From the NCBI GenBank assembly GCA_013397695.1, contig VYZI01000195.1, positions 341,162 through 405,161 of the forward strand: a stretch of 64,000 nucleotides of DNA, in the 5' to 3' direction. Numbering within the stretch: position 1 is the first letter of the stretch; each line of letters starts with the position of its first letter. Below, piece after piece: positions 52,562 through 64,000 of this stretch. Under the pieces are notes generated by a model that did not search any database, was not told where the DNA came from, and saw nothing but the letters and a program-made list of their open reading frames with translations. The position numbers and the translations under genes were made by a program. Source of the stretch: Centropus unirufus. Taxonomy: Eukaryota > Chordata > Aves > Cuculiformes > Centropidae.

Positions 52562-55500
52562 TAGTAATGCAGTTAGGAAAAAGCAAATGGGATAACTACT
52601 TGGAATTCTCATCTTCGGGAACCTCACTGCTACCTGAGTTTTGTATCCACAAAGTTATTCAACATCCAGATGTAAGTTTAGAAAGGTCCATGTCTTTGGC
52701 TCCTTCTGAAGCTCCCACAATTTGGTTTGAAGTACAGACCCTCACCTTCCACTAGCTCAGGCCAGCACAGTCTATCATCTGGGTTTAGGACTTATTCCTG
52801 GGAAACAGGAAACATTGGCTTGAATTCTGCAAGACATAGAATTAAACCCAGGCCTCCCACGTTGTGGTTAGTCTTATTTTATGCATGAATTCTGGAAACA
52901 CCTTGAGCAATTCAAAAGAAAGAGGCACACACCTCTGTATTTTGTGAGATTTGGACTAGGAAGCTTGTGTTGATAGGTGTATTACGTTGCTCAGAACTCA
53001 AAACTATGTTTAAATACAAGCAAAGCAGTGATTTGCAGAGCTTTGAGCCTGGAAAACCCAAAGATTTAATCATTTTAGAGGTTCTCAGGATTATGTTGCA
53101 GCTTGGACATAGGCACTTAAATTTCATTTCATTAGCTATTGTCTGGTATATAAAATTCTGTTTACTGATTCAGTCCTAATGCTAGAGCTGAGCTCACAGA
53201 CATATCTGGGACTTTCAGTTCACCTAAAATGCCCACCAAAGAGCCATCAGCTGTCTCTCCTCAGGCCCCAGTGTCCAGGAAAGAAAGTAGTAGGAGAGCT
53301 CGGAGAGGCAGAAGCGGTACCCACCAGAAGATGTATGATCAGAATTTTCCTCCTGGGAGAACTGGGAGAAGACATGCTGTGGTGATGGGAAGGAAATCAC
53401 AACTTCTAGAGAGAGACAGGAAATGGCTGTGTTCTATTAAATGGGAGAGAATATGAACATTAACAGAGACAGATTACATGAGAAAAAGCAAGCACTGATG
53501 GAAAGGTCCAGGAGAGAGTGAGAAGCAGAGATTAACAAGAGAAGGGGAAACTGCAAAAGTGGAAACTTTCAAAAGAAACTACACTTTAGGAAGAGTCTCT
53601 TGAACTGCTCAAAGGGCGTTTCCAAGTCATCTGTGCATTCATTCCTTCCTTTAACACTTCGGGGAAACATCCCAAACTTAAAATCATGACATCAAAAGGA
53701 AAATCCCTAATTTACTCTGCAAAAATAACACCCTGTCCTTCTCTCAGTGGCAAGCAATAATGAGCACATCTGGAGTATCTGACCTGCAGCAATATGACAG
53801 CATTGTCATTTATAGATCTTCTGCTCTCAAACAAGATCCATCTGACTGACCTTTTGTCAGTCCTAAAGGTGTGCTATCAGGTGTGTATAGCTTAGGCAGC
53901 TGCAGAAGGAAAAATGCAGAGTGGTGCCAGGTGGGGAGCCAAGATCATTGTGGGTAGACTTGTATACGAGAACATCTGCAAGTTCTAAGGGCTAGTCTGC
54001 AGCATTTCTCTGCTGATTTATAGCTGAGGAGGTGTTTAGGGCTCTGGAGTAGCTTTTTAATGTTTAGTCCAACAAAGACAAAAAAATTTCAAAAAAGAAA
54101 GAAAGAAAGGGACTACAGATAATTACAGTAATTGTACTGTATGCAGAAATAAAGGTGTTTGATGGCAAAGTTGAGTTCAAAATCATTATGGTTGGATACA
54201 TCCAGGCTACATCAGCATCTGGTCTTAAAGTCCACATTAATCAGTTACCTAACTCACTATTATGTTTCAGAAGTTTGTTCTGTAGATAAAGAAGTTGTGA
54301 GGGTACATAATTACGATTTTATTGCAACCTTAAAAAAGAATGACATAATGCAAAGCTTCAAATATCTGAAGTGTTCAGGAAAATATTATTACACAAGAAG
54401 AGGAGAATCACAGTCAGTTAAGGTTTTCTTTTAAACAATGGTTTACACCACAGCACAGAGGGCTTGTGATTTGCTGGGGGAAAACTAAAAATAACAGTTG
54501 CTATGACTCGGGTCAAAAAAGGACTTTATTCTGTTAACCATCCAGAAAAAATGGTTTTCTTCCTATTTTCTCCCTTGCAAGGGATGAAATTATGGACTAT
54601 ATGCCTGAAAAAGGTAATGAAAAAGCAGAGTTATCAGGTAATTTTTTTAAAAAAATGTTTCCTTATATATGCATTTGCATAAAAGCATGAAGGAGAATAT
54701 TATATTATTATACCTGTATTTCGTCTAGGCATGTTTGTGATGCTCTTCATATTAATATGTACCTCTTTCCACAAATTACCAGCTACCTCAAGAAAGTGGT
54801 TTCATCATCCACTCTTCCTTTCAACTAGTTTCTTACAGATAAAAGGTCTTCTTGTTTGTTCCTTCTGTATCAGGGATCTTTTTGTGCTAATGTTTTGTTT
54901 AAAGAGATGCTAAATAAAATTACAAGCACATATTATGTCTACAAACCAGTCCTGCTAGGTCATAAACACTGATAATTCCCACTAAAGGGAGAGGATACCT
55001 GAGGAGTCTTTGAAGACACCCATCAGATTCTCAAAAGCTTACCCATGTCCTTGGGCGTCCTTCACAGCCTCCACTCTGGCAGATAAATTTCACTGAGGTT
55101 AAGCTAATGGTATCCTTAAGTCCATAGCTTGAGCTGTGGTGTTCTTTTTATTAGTATTGGCACATAGCGCTCTTTGATCTGTACTTATGCGTTGTCTTCT
55201 ATCTCAAGATCTCCAATGGCTTTTCAAATGTCAATGAATTCTATCCATTCTAACGTAGGGAAACTGAGGTGATGAGAAATTACGAAGAGATATTTAGGTT
55301 CACAAATATAACCTACAATTTAATTGAGAACAGCCCAGGCAGATCACTTATTCCCCAGACCATACAGGTAGTGCAGGTATCTGTTGCGTAGTCGGCACTT
55401 AGAAAATCCCTTGCCATCAAAATGCTTCCTTGGTGAACAGAGATGTCTGGTGCTGATGGGAGGGGAAATTTTGCTCACTGTGGAGCTTTCTCTGGAATAT

Positions 55501-55589
55501 GGAGCCCGTAATTATTGCGGGGGGGGGACGGGGGTGGGAGTGGTAATCTTTCAAGAGCAATGAACCAGATCATAATTTTCATTCTCAGA
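52562..55589. other. Unique sequence, no gene seen
   Basis: It contains a 75-codon arginine-rich frame (53229-53456) with no recognised domain or splice context, an (AAAG)4 microsatellite near 54093-54109 and a G-rich tract at 55519-55538. No supported exon. Confidence 0.5.
55519..55538 (+). repeat. G-rich tract, potential G-quadruplex
   Basis: A run of nine G, then AC, five G, T and three G. The plus strand contains enough G-triplets with short loops for an intramolecular four-stranded fold. It lies about 60 bp upstream of the exon-like segment at 55590. Confidence 0.6.
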
Positions 55590-55679
55590 TTAGTGGTTCA
55601 ATATGACAACTGAAACCCAGCAGGAGATAGAAGGGGATGATGCCCCCAGAGGCAAGATCAGACCAGTCATCCGTGTGAG
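55590..55679 (+). CDS. Possible start-codon exon of an unidentified gene
   Basis: Role unknown. A plausible acceptor (pyrimidine-rich 'ttttcattctcag', AG at 55587-55588) is followed by a short leader and an ATG at 55603. From there 25 codons plus two bases stay open, beginning MTTETQQEIEGDDAPRGK, up to a consensus donor AG|GTAAGA at 55679/55680. Without splicing, the frame meets TAA at 55681. An in-frame TAG at 55591 precedes the ATG, so it could only be a first coding exon. Codon composition (GAG, CAG, GCC, CCC, ATC, GTG) and GC content are higher than in the AT-rich surroundings, which is why I list it. No partner exon is recognised in the window, and the peptide matches no protein I know. 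A chance arrangement is quite possible. Confidence 0.3.
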
Positions 55680-55841
55680 GTAAGAGACTCAGCTTCCAGA
55701 AAATTTGAAATTCAAGAATGCTGGAAGTACCTGCCTAATGCTGACACCAATTTGGAGATGCCTTGGCTCCCAGGGCTCAGACCTGCTTAAAAACCTGTTC
55801 AAGCTCTGGTACCTTCATTGCATATATCCAACACTGGTGTG

Positions 55842-57036
55842 GATAGTTTGCCCAGTCAACATGAGTTTATGAGATGCAGGTCCTGGCAAGCTAACCTAAT
55901 CTTCCATGACAAGGTTACCCGCTGGGAAAGGCTGTGAGTATAGTGTACCTGGATTTCAGTAAAACCTTTGACACCGTTTCTCGCAGTATTCTGCTTGAGA
56001 AACTGGCTGTCATTGTCCTCGACAAGCATACCCTCTGCTAGGTTAAAAACTGGCTGGGTGACTGGACCAAAAGAGTGGTGGTAAATGGAGTTAAATCCAG
56101 TTGAAGGTCGGTCACTAGTGGCATAACCCAGGGCTCAGTACTGGTCCCAGTTCTGTTCCATGTCTTCAACAACGATCTGGATAAAAGGATTGAGTGTAGC
56201 CTTAGTAAGTCTGCAGATGACAGTAACTGGGGGGAAGTGTTGATCAGCTTAAGGGTAGGGAGGCTCTACAAAGGGATCTGAACAGGCTGGATATATGGGT
56301 TGAGGCCAATGGGATGAGACTTAACAAGGCCAAGTACAGAGTTCTGTGCTTGGAGCACAACAACCCCATGCCGTGCTACTGGCCTGGGGAAGAGTGATCG
56401 GAAAGCTGCCCAGCAGAGAAGGAACCAGGGGTGTTGGCTGACAGCCAAGAAGGCCAATGGCATCTTGGCCTGTATCAGACACAGCATGGCCAGCAGGACC
56501 AGGGAAGAAATTCTGCCCCTGTACTCAGCACTGGTGAGGCTGCACCAGGAATCCTGTGTTCAGGTCTGGGCCCCTCACTACAAGAAGGACATTGAGGTCC
56601 TAGAGTATGCCTAGAGAAAGGCAACAAAGCTGCTGAAGGGGCTGAAAAACAAGTCTTATGAGAAGCAGCTGAGGGAACTGGTGTTGTTTGACCTACAAAA
56701 AAGGATACTGAGGGGAGACCTCATCACTGTCTACAACTACCAGAAAGGAGATTGTAGTGAAGTGGGTGCTGGTCTCTTCTCCCAAGTGAGAAGGGATAGG
56801 ATGAGAGAAACGGCCTCAAGCTGCACCAGGGGAGATTCATATGAGACATCAGGAAAAATTTCTTTGCCGAAAGGATTATCAGGCACTGGAACAGGCTGTG
56901 GAGTGTGAATCAATCCTTGGAGGAATTTAAGAGACAGGTAAGAGAAGTGCTTAGGGCTATGGTTCTGTAGTGGACAGGTATAAATGGACTCAACAAACTC
57001 AAAGGTCATTTCCAATAAAGAGGTTCTATGATTCTG
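55842..57036 (+). mobile_element. CR1 LINE, longest copy in the window, with reverse-transcriptase domain
   Basis: The plus strand begins near 'cccagtcaacatgagtttatgag' (CR1 'HGFVRGRS' region), enters the reverse transcriptase with the sequence for YLDFSKTFDTVS, and continues through 'gcataacccagggctcagtactgg' (the TQGSVLGP block) to SKSADDS, where the catalytic FADD motif has become SADD. It goes on through the ORF2 C-terminus ('agaaggccaatggcatcttggcc', 'gggctgaaaaacaagtcttatgag') to 'gaggttctatgattctgtgaa' at the 3' end. Sequence from about 56300 onward closely parallels the copy at 1-752, indicating the same subfamily. Stops inside the domain make it inactive. Confidence 0.94.
55943..56221 (+). 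pseudogene. CR1 reverse-transcriptase fragment, broken
   Basis: One continuous frame of 93 codons covers two conserved reverse-transcriptase motifs: LDFSKTFDTVS (palm aspartate motif) and SADDS at 56210-56224 (normally FADD, the two catalytic aspartates, both still present). The frame is interrupted by TAG at 56039 and TGA at 56102 but has no frameshift between the motifs. It once encoded the RNA-dependent DNA polymerase that copied CR1 RNA at a nicked genomic target. Here it is a decayed relic. Confidence 0.85.
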
Positions 57037-60000
57037 TGAAAAGTGGCCTCCAGCTGTGGGAGTACTGAGTTCACATTTGGCTGAGCAAAAACTAGAATGC
57101 ATTCATCACCCATCATCTCAATAATTTCAGGAGAGAATAAGTAAAAAACATACTTATTATTTTGTAAAATATTCTGAAAGAAAAAGAGCAACATATCAGC
57201 CTTTTGGTGTTTGTGTTTCCATGTAGTCCTTTAGATGAGTGATATCTAAAAAGTGCTTACACTGTAAAATAGGTCTGAATGAATATGGAAGATTTGGTTT
57301 GTGTAGACTTCTGTGTGGGAGAAATCTATTTTAATTTAGTTTCACTCAGTTGAATCATTGGTGCTAGCTGGTTTCACATACATGTGAAGAAATTGGACAC
57401 TTCTTTTATCGTTGCTTTAGGTTGAAGTGGCAAAATCAAACTCATGTAAATAACTTTCACACAATTAACTGGCATAACTTCAATTGGCATTAAAATTACT
57501 TAAAGTTTACATTCTACATTCTCAAGTGGCTGTTCATTTTTTAAAACACATTTTTACATTTAAAATCTTTGAACAAGAGGAAAAGTGTTCGTGACTGAGT
57601 TGCAAGCATTTATTTCCCAGTTTTTATTTTTTAAACAATCTTAATAAGCTGAAAAATTAAGTAATAGTTCCATGTCATTCCTAAGTAACAAGTCATGAAA
57701 ATAAAAAATAGTTAATTTTGGATCTCACTGCCACATTATTCTATGTTGTAATTACTATTTATATGAATTGTATATCCCATTGCTACAGACCATTGCAAAG
57801 AAACCGCATCATGAAACATAACAAACTTTGGCTTATCTGTGCCTTTTTCCAGTACAAGAAAAAATCGTTTCAGTAAATAAGATGATGGCATCCTTGAAAA
57901 TTAATAACAATATATATTGCTATTCTCACCCGTAAACTTTAAATGAATTGCTTTTACTTTAGAGTGGGACTAAATGAATTACAGTAGTACAGATTCAAGT
58001 TTTAGAGTCCACTAATTTTAAAAACATTTATTTTAAAGAACCCAACCTGCAACAGATTTTAGGAAACCCGAAATGGAAGGCAATTCAAATAATTGTATAC
58101 TTTTAAGTTGTTTTCTTTTCCATTTGTACGAGTGTCCTACTTTTGCAGCACAACATTTTTGTCTGATGATGATTAAGGAAGAAATATTTGAAGACAGTCA
58201 GGATATCTAAGAAATACAGAATTATATAGTACTTAATTTCTCCAGTACCAATGCAAATGTGCAATGGGAAAAGAGTCACATATTTTATGTGAGCATTTTG
58301 AAACTCACTTGTGTCTAGACAGCTTAGAGGTGCTTATTCACCAGGTCTTAGAAACACAGGAATGGGGAGAGGGATTATTCTAGCAAATACTTAGCATGTC
58401 ATAAAAAGATGCTTTTATTAATAAATAAACAACAGAACAACAAAAACAAAATATATTTGAGATATATTGACAGTAGCATCTAAAATACCATCAAATCAAC
58501 CATACTTTGTGGTGTTTAAAATATATTGACTGTAAAATACAAGTGCATTAATGCATAAGAAAATATTTGGAGCCCAGTGTTTTGTCTGGCATTAAATATT
58601 AGAATTTCAAAGATTAAAGATCCTGGCAACTAATATTGTCAGAGGAAAATACTCACATTGCCTTCTTGCTTTTTAACTATTGTATATTAATTTTGAAATC
58701 AAGGGAAAGCTGTATGCATAAGATGGCAAAATTCTTTTTTATAGTTCTATAGTCACCTGGCACAATAACTCTAAGAGTGAAGTAAATGTGTCTCATTGAC
58801 CTAAATGTTAATGTCATATTGACATAAATGCTAAATCTAACCGACCTGCTAATTATTAAAACCCTTTTCACCCAAAAATGATACAGAAAAATGGATTTCA
58901 GTATAAAGTTAGAATTCTAGTTACATCCCACAGAGAATCTATGACAAAGAACTGATCCCATTTCCAATATAATGCTTCGGTCAATTACCTGAATTTTGCA
59001 TTGCTATGCATTATTAAACAGATGATGGGAACTCCAGACTACAGCGTGAGAGGGCTCTAGACTTTTCCCACCTCAAAAATGGCACTCAGCTGTTCCTGCT
59101 AGGGAAGACTACAGGTGCAAGAAATGGATACCTGAAGAAAACTTCCAGCACTGTGCATACAAAATAATAATAAAAAAGTGTTCACTGGAAAGGGAAAAAC
59201 TGCAGGAAGAAAATGTTATTAGGAATATTTCTCAAATGTAACCCTTAATAAATTAATATAAATCTAAAATCAAAATTTGATGTGGTCAGAAAGAAAATTA
59301 TTTAAAAAATTTGATCACTCTTTTTCTTTAACCCAATGATTTGCAACCTAAGCAGAGGAAAAGCATAATGGCTTTGCCTCAGTAGTTTTCTGGTGTAAGG
59401 AGGCCTTCTGGTGGTCAAAATAATGAACATTCCTCCAGAGATAATCATTGCCTATCCAAATGCAAGTGAAATTATACTCAAATTTACTTGCATAAATGTC
59501 AAAATTCAGCTGTTGTATAGAAGACCACTTTAAAGATTTAAGTGGGGATTGGTTATGCCTTGACCTTTGCTGTAAATGCATACATTTCATCCTTCTTCAA
59601 TAATATATGAGGAACTAAAGAATGTAGCATGGAAAAGTATTGCCAAAGCTTTGCTTAAGTGAGATCGTGTGATATGCTGATATAAATCATTGATTCTTCA
59701 TTTGAGTAATTAAAAGTTGAATAATTGGTAATAAAACACTTTAAAATAATAACATATTTAACCTGAATATTAATTATGTGAAGAGTTTTTTCTTTGCGCG
59801 CATGTTAAACTTCCCTTCCGAGCAGTACAGTCAAATACTCAGCATGATATTTCTTTCACCATATTTTAGTTTAAATGAAGACATTTCTGATATACAAACC
59901 AAAATTTATTTGATCCTAAAATACTCATGCTCTCCTTACGTTATGAAATTACATTATGATGAGATATTTTTGCAATGCCAGTGCTTCAGTTAGAATGAGC

Positions 60001-62017
60001 ATTCCTAGGTAACGAACTCCTTGATGTGTAAAGGAAGGGGAAGAGTTTGAGCTCATCAATACTGAGAATGTCTTCTAATATGTAGCAAACATAGGTATTA
60101 CTAGGAGATGCACTTGGATGAACAAAGATATTCTCCCTAGTATTCAATCAGTATTTGTACTATTCCCTGAAATTTGAAGAGATAGCTTCATTGACACTAG
60201 ATATTTGTTACTAGTTTCTCAGCTGGTTTGTTAAACAAGTAGCATTAGATTCTAATTACAACTGGCTTTCATCAGTTCATGTTAGGTTTTTTTCAGCACA
60301 AAACTACCCCACATTGAAGCCTGGAAAGGAGAAGACGCTTTATGTTTCAGAGCCCTAACCTCTGTTAATAGGGCGGCTGCCATTAGCCGAGGCATCATGT
60401 TCTCCCCATTGTGAGAGACCTTCTTTGACATTCCAATGACATGACATTGAGCAATGGTAGCAAGGTGGAATTGTACTCCCTTCTAGAAAAATTCTCAGAT
60501 AGACATGCATGGGCTTCATGAATCCTAGAAAATTCAACTTTAAAGTCGCAGCTGCTCTGTAAAGCAACAATGAAATTGTCCAGACATTCTTCAATGTAGT
60601 GAAGACCTTAGAGAAATGCTACCGTAAATCTGAAATAGGCAGTCTGCTGAAATCCATCCAGCAGCATTTTATGAGGCCTTATGTGTGTTTTCTTTTGAGC
60701 TATATTATTTTCCTAAGTAGGTTCAATGTGGCCTTTAGCATTATTAACTACAACCATCAGATGGCACTCCACAGTCAAGTAAAAAACATTCCCACTGTCT
60801 AGCTAGAGTTATCTGAAGACAAAAATGCTCTCTATCTTTTTTCTAAAATCCAAGGAAACAAAAGAGTTTTCAAGATTCTCCGTGATTGTCAGTTTTTGCA
60901 GTCCTTCTGGCCCATTAGATCTGTCCTTTCATTTTCTCCCAGACTAACTGTAACTGCACAAACATGCCCCAAGATTGAATGGTTTTTCCCTCCACATTTC
61001 ACCAAAGATACTAGCTCTCTGATCTATGACAAAAAAAAAGGCATTGGTGTAGAGGAATCAGGTGCAGCAGTATAGGAGAATGGCAAATTTATGCTGTGTT
61101 TTCATGGAGAAACGTCGGTACTTTGTGCTGGTGTGCAATTGTAGCGACCATTTTCCTTGGCCTTTGGAAAGTATTTTCAAAGAGATTCTTCTACATTTTT
61201 TTTTTTAAAGCTACTAGAAGTCTGGTGTCAAAACTGTATACAGCTTTCTCCTAGATTTGTTTCCAGTTCTGGTACCTTTCTCTGGGAGCTCTTCAGGGTC
61301 ATAGCTCTTAGTAACAATTCTAAGGCTTCAGCTTAGCCTTCCATTAATACTGCTTGGTACCTTTTAGGCACACTAATACTGATTTGGGGAAAACTATGGG
61401 TAGATCTTACTTTTAAATCTCTATTGAAAATAGGTCCCTGGATCTCTGGGATTTTTGCTCATGTTTCAAGGACAGTCTTCGTTCTTGTTTGTGTACTACA
61501 CGAGCTGGGGCAGAGATTAACTTTCCAAACAAACTTTGGTGTGAAGAAACCACTGATTTGGGTCACTTCTACTGTATCTGAAAAACCTAGTGGACAGGTT
61601 GAGCAGACAATTCTCTTCAAGCCAAGAGAGGGAATTAAAAGATGCACTGACTTTCAGTATATCCCAAAGATGCTATCAGCCAGTGACAGATAGGACTGTA
61701 AATCTGAGAATAAGAAGTGCTTTGTCTTTTGATCCAGGACAAAAGGCATCTGAAATCCAATCCAACCTCTCTTTTTTTTTTCACAGCAGGGTCTGTGATA
61801 TTTTACACGTATTTGTCTTCTATCCTTCCTGATTTCCTGTCTGCACTAATAGATGAGACAAAATTTATTAGGATCGTGAATATTTTGTTAGTTCCAGGGC
61901 TCTGCGTTCTCCATTTCTTTAGTTCATCCTTGATGCCTCTTCCTTTCTAGCCAAAATCCCATAACATTGTACAAAACATCTGCTGCAGACCCAAAAGAAG
62001 CTTCGTTTGATGTTATG

Positions 62018-62043
62018 ACTTGGCTTCTGGCTGGAAGCCAAGT
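62018..62043. repeat. Perfect inverted repeat, 10-bp arms, 6-nt loop
   Basis: ACTTGGCTTC (62018-62027) pairs exactly with GAAGCCAAGT (62034-62043) around the loop TGGCTG. With half its pairs G-C, it is a stable short hairpin. The stem does not extend into the flanks. Confidence 0.95.
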
Positions 62044-62800
62044 TGAGAAGGATCATTATTCTCAGAAATACAGATTATCTTAACACACACCAGAAAAGAC
62101 CCAGGCTGGCCAGTGCTCTGAACTGGGAGATTTACCAGCTGGTGCAAGAGACAGTGGGAATTTATTGATACCTAGCTGCCTAACATACTGTCCTACTTAT
62201 TCTCTCCAAAACATTATTATTATCTGGGAATTTGATTAGTGTGCATTCAGCAGTTCTTTCTCCATAATCATCCCAGGACTACACCACCCCAGTTTATCGA
62301 AGGTTATTACCAGAATCTTTTTATCAGTTAGAAAGCATTTCTACCCATAAAACTTCATGTAATTCTCTTTGATTGGGATGAAAATTGAAGCATAACATTT
62401 TTCTTGCCGTGTTTAGCTCTAAAAGCCTCCATAAAACAGCATTGCTGTGGAGGTACTGGCCTTGAAGCTGAGAGTATTCAAACAAATTATCACTTATATC
62501 CAATCACAATATTTCCTCTTCCAGATTTTTAGGCACAGGCATGTGTTAGACTCAGTTTAGGCTTATTACAATGCAGTCATCTCTCAGGTCAGTGTAAGGC
62601 CGATACAAACAGTCCCTGGAGAACATGTGCAGAGCCTTCATGTCCCATTTCTTTCTCTGATATTCAGCTAGGTAAAGGTACGTATATTTTTGACAAAACA
62701 CTGTTATTTTAGGATGTAGAAGTCTTTCAATAGTGTTGCATGACAGTCTTTCCTTAATTACATGTTTTAAACTCCTTTATTTGTGGCTCACTAAGACTGG

Positions 62801-62820
62801 GTATGTATGTGTGTGTGTGT
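62801..62820 (+). repeat. (GTAT)2(GT)6 microsatellite
   Basis: A compound simple repeat, likely polymorphic in length. Confidence 0.92.
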
Positions 62821-63450
62821 CTGTGAATAAATTTTCTGACTAAGAAAAACTCTAATTGTAGAGTAGCTGAATACCTTCAACGTACCTTCATTGTTCATCC
62901 ATATGTAATGACTAGTTCACTCTATTTCATTGCTACCACACTATTTTGGGCTTAGAAACTCCATGAGAACATCTGTGGAAAACATATATACAGATCCAGT
63001 GAGCAAATGGCAGACCAAGAGACTCTGGTTGCAAAAGCAAGAGACACATACAAACCAAGAATATTATTTGCAGAAGACTTCTTGAGGACCTCAGATTATT
63101 GAACAGATGAAACATTTCTTATTATATTCATTTTTGTATGAGTAAATTCAGGTGTATGAGACTCAATTCAGGTGTGTTTTTGTTAGAGAATTTAATTTGA
63201 AATTGTCTGTGTAAATAAAATAATGTAAGTTGTAATTACACCAAGGGGAAGTTTGTATTTTGTTACTCTAAATATCTAACTACAAACAATAAGTTCAGTT
63301 TTTGAATAGGACACTTCCACAAAGTAACAATGAAAATAATATACTATATTAATGCTCCTACTTAAACCTGACACATAAAATCATATGAAATTACAGTCCG
63401 ACCATTCATGTAGATGAGTCAAAGTGTTATTTTCAGTACCTTAATGGTTT

Positions 63451-63474
63451 TTAAGATGGTTTATACCATCTTAA
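63451..63474. repeat. Perfect inverted repeat, 10-bp arms, 4-nt loop
   Basis: TTAAGATGGT (63451-63460) pairs exactly with ACCATCTTAA (63465-63474) around the loop TTAT. Confidence 0.95.
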
Positions 63475-63590
63475 GTCATAATTCTCTTTATTTAATTGGC
63501 TTTCCTTACTCAAAAGACTCCTGGTTTTAGTGCATTAAAATAGTTGCATTTCCAAGAAACTTGATCTTGTTTAGTCTGATGTCCATCCAG

Positions 63591-63612
63591 AAGCCAGCCA
63601 TATAGCTGGCTT
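63591..63612. repeat. Perfect inverted repeat, 8-bp arms, 6-nt loop
   Basis: AAGCCAGC (63591-63598) pairs exactly with GCTGGCTT (63605-63612) around CATATA. Confidence 0.95.
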
Positions 63613-63886
63613 TATGTCTAGAAATGACTGTAGTGGTTGTTATTAGTTACACCTACCGGTTTGTAAGACATAAGCACTCTTCAGAGAATAAATAGGCGAT
63701 ACTTTTATTTTTTGAAGACATGCTTAAAGAGTCTGCTTCCTCTTAAAGATTTTACTTCCTCTTTTGGCTTTTACTATTCAAACCCATTTAGTTTCAGGAC
63801 TTACTGAAAAATGCTTCTTCTTCAGGGTTATCTGAGGTGGAAATAGAATAAGAAGGTAAAGTTGTTTCATGTCTCAAAGTAATTTT

Positions 63887-63945
63887 GTACAAAACAGTAC
63901 AAAAAGGTACAAAGAGAGTACAAAAAGTACAGAGGGTACAAAACA
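63887..63945 (+). repeat. Minisatellite, six GTACAAAA-type units
   Basis: Six consecutive units each start GTACA: gtacaaaaca, gtacaaaaag, gtacaaagaga, gtacaaaaa, gtacagagg, gtacaaaaca. Unit lengths are 10, 10, 11, 9, 9 and 10 bp. The first and last units are identical. A degenerate seventh (gtgcactaaa) may follow. Confidence 0.93.
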
Positions 63946-64000
63946 GTGCACTAAATGCCATTTGGATGTTCAGATACTGCTGCAAAATGGATTAACGGCT

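Larger units (their letters stand above)
57037..64000. other. Unique AT-rich sequence with hairpins and simple repeats, no gene seen
   Basis: About 7 kb with only short unrecognised frames (at most about 90 codons). Structures listed separately include a GC-containing hairpin at 62018, a (GT)n run at 62801, hairpins at 63451 and 63591 and a minisatellite at 63887. A weaker CTCF-like string (CCATCAGATGGCAC) lies at 60754-60767. Confidence 0.5.

Noticed and set aside
53229..53456. 75-codon arginine/serine-rich frame that looks like a basic protein
   Set aside because: Its composition follows a purine-rich patch (AGA/GGA runs), it has no splice signals of note, and the overlapping frame 53179-53385 is equally open.
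1..64000. CRISPR arrays, operons, riboswitches or prophage
   Set aside because: The sequence is clearly vertebrate; no regularly spaced direct repeats, dense gene packing or ribosome-binding sites are present.

Overview
The window looks like a gene-poor, AT-rich piece of a bird chromosome. The evidence is at least seven 5'-truncated CR1 LINE copies whose 3' ends carry the CR1-type ATTCTRTGATTCTGT tail instead of poly(A), one solo LTR of avian type, sparse repeats (about 10% of the window) and two scaffold gaps (64 N and 24 N). There are no bacterial or plasmid features, and no complete protein-coding gene can be supported. The longest open frames are either CR1 ORF2 remnants or unrecognised short frames without coding signature. 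The window is best read as an intergenic desert or the inside of a very large intron.

Layout: 1-752 is the 3' part of a plus-strand CR1 cut by the window edge. 7335-7715 is an old minus-strand CR1 scrap. 8847-9416 is a solo LTR on the minus strand with a perfect 5-bp target duplication. CR1 copies follow at 11316-12294 (+), 16984-17891 (+), 25376-26366 (-), 31962-32425 (-) and 55842-57036 (+). The last has a recognisable but broken reverse transcriptase. Between them lie long stretches of unique AT-rich sequence with short microsatellites, homopolymers, a few small tandem duplications and several perfect hairpins. Near 55590-55679 is one small exon-like segment (acceptor, ATG, 25 codons, consensus donor), the only host-gene candidate I can point to.

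The observations most worth a second look are: (1) a gapless 230-bp segment at the 5' ends of two oppositely oriented CR1 copies 14.6 kb apart. It is about 96% identical between them and ends abruptly on both sides, while the adjoining CR1 bodies are far more diverged. (2) The intact solo LTR, a CpG-rich potential promoter in an otherwise CpG-poor desert. (3) The exon-like segment. (4) A near-consensus CTCF-type site. (5) A three-stem, junction-like fold near 48.25 kb and other perfect inverted repeats. (6) A six-unit GTACAAAA-type minisatellite at the right end. I found no convincing new biological system. Identity figures come from reading the sequence by eye, not from alignment software.
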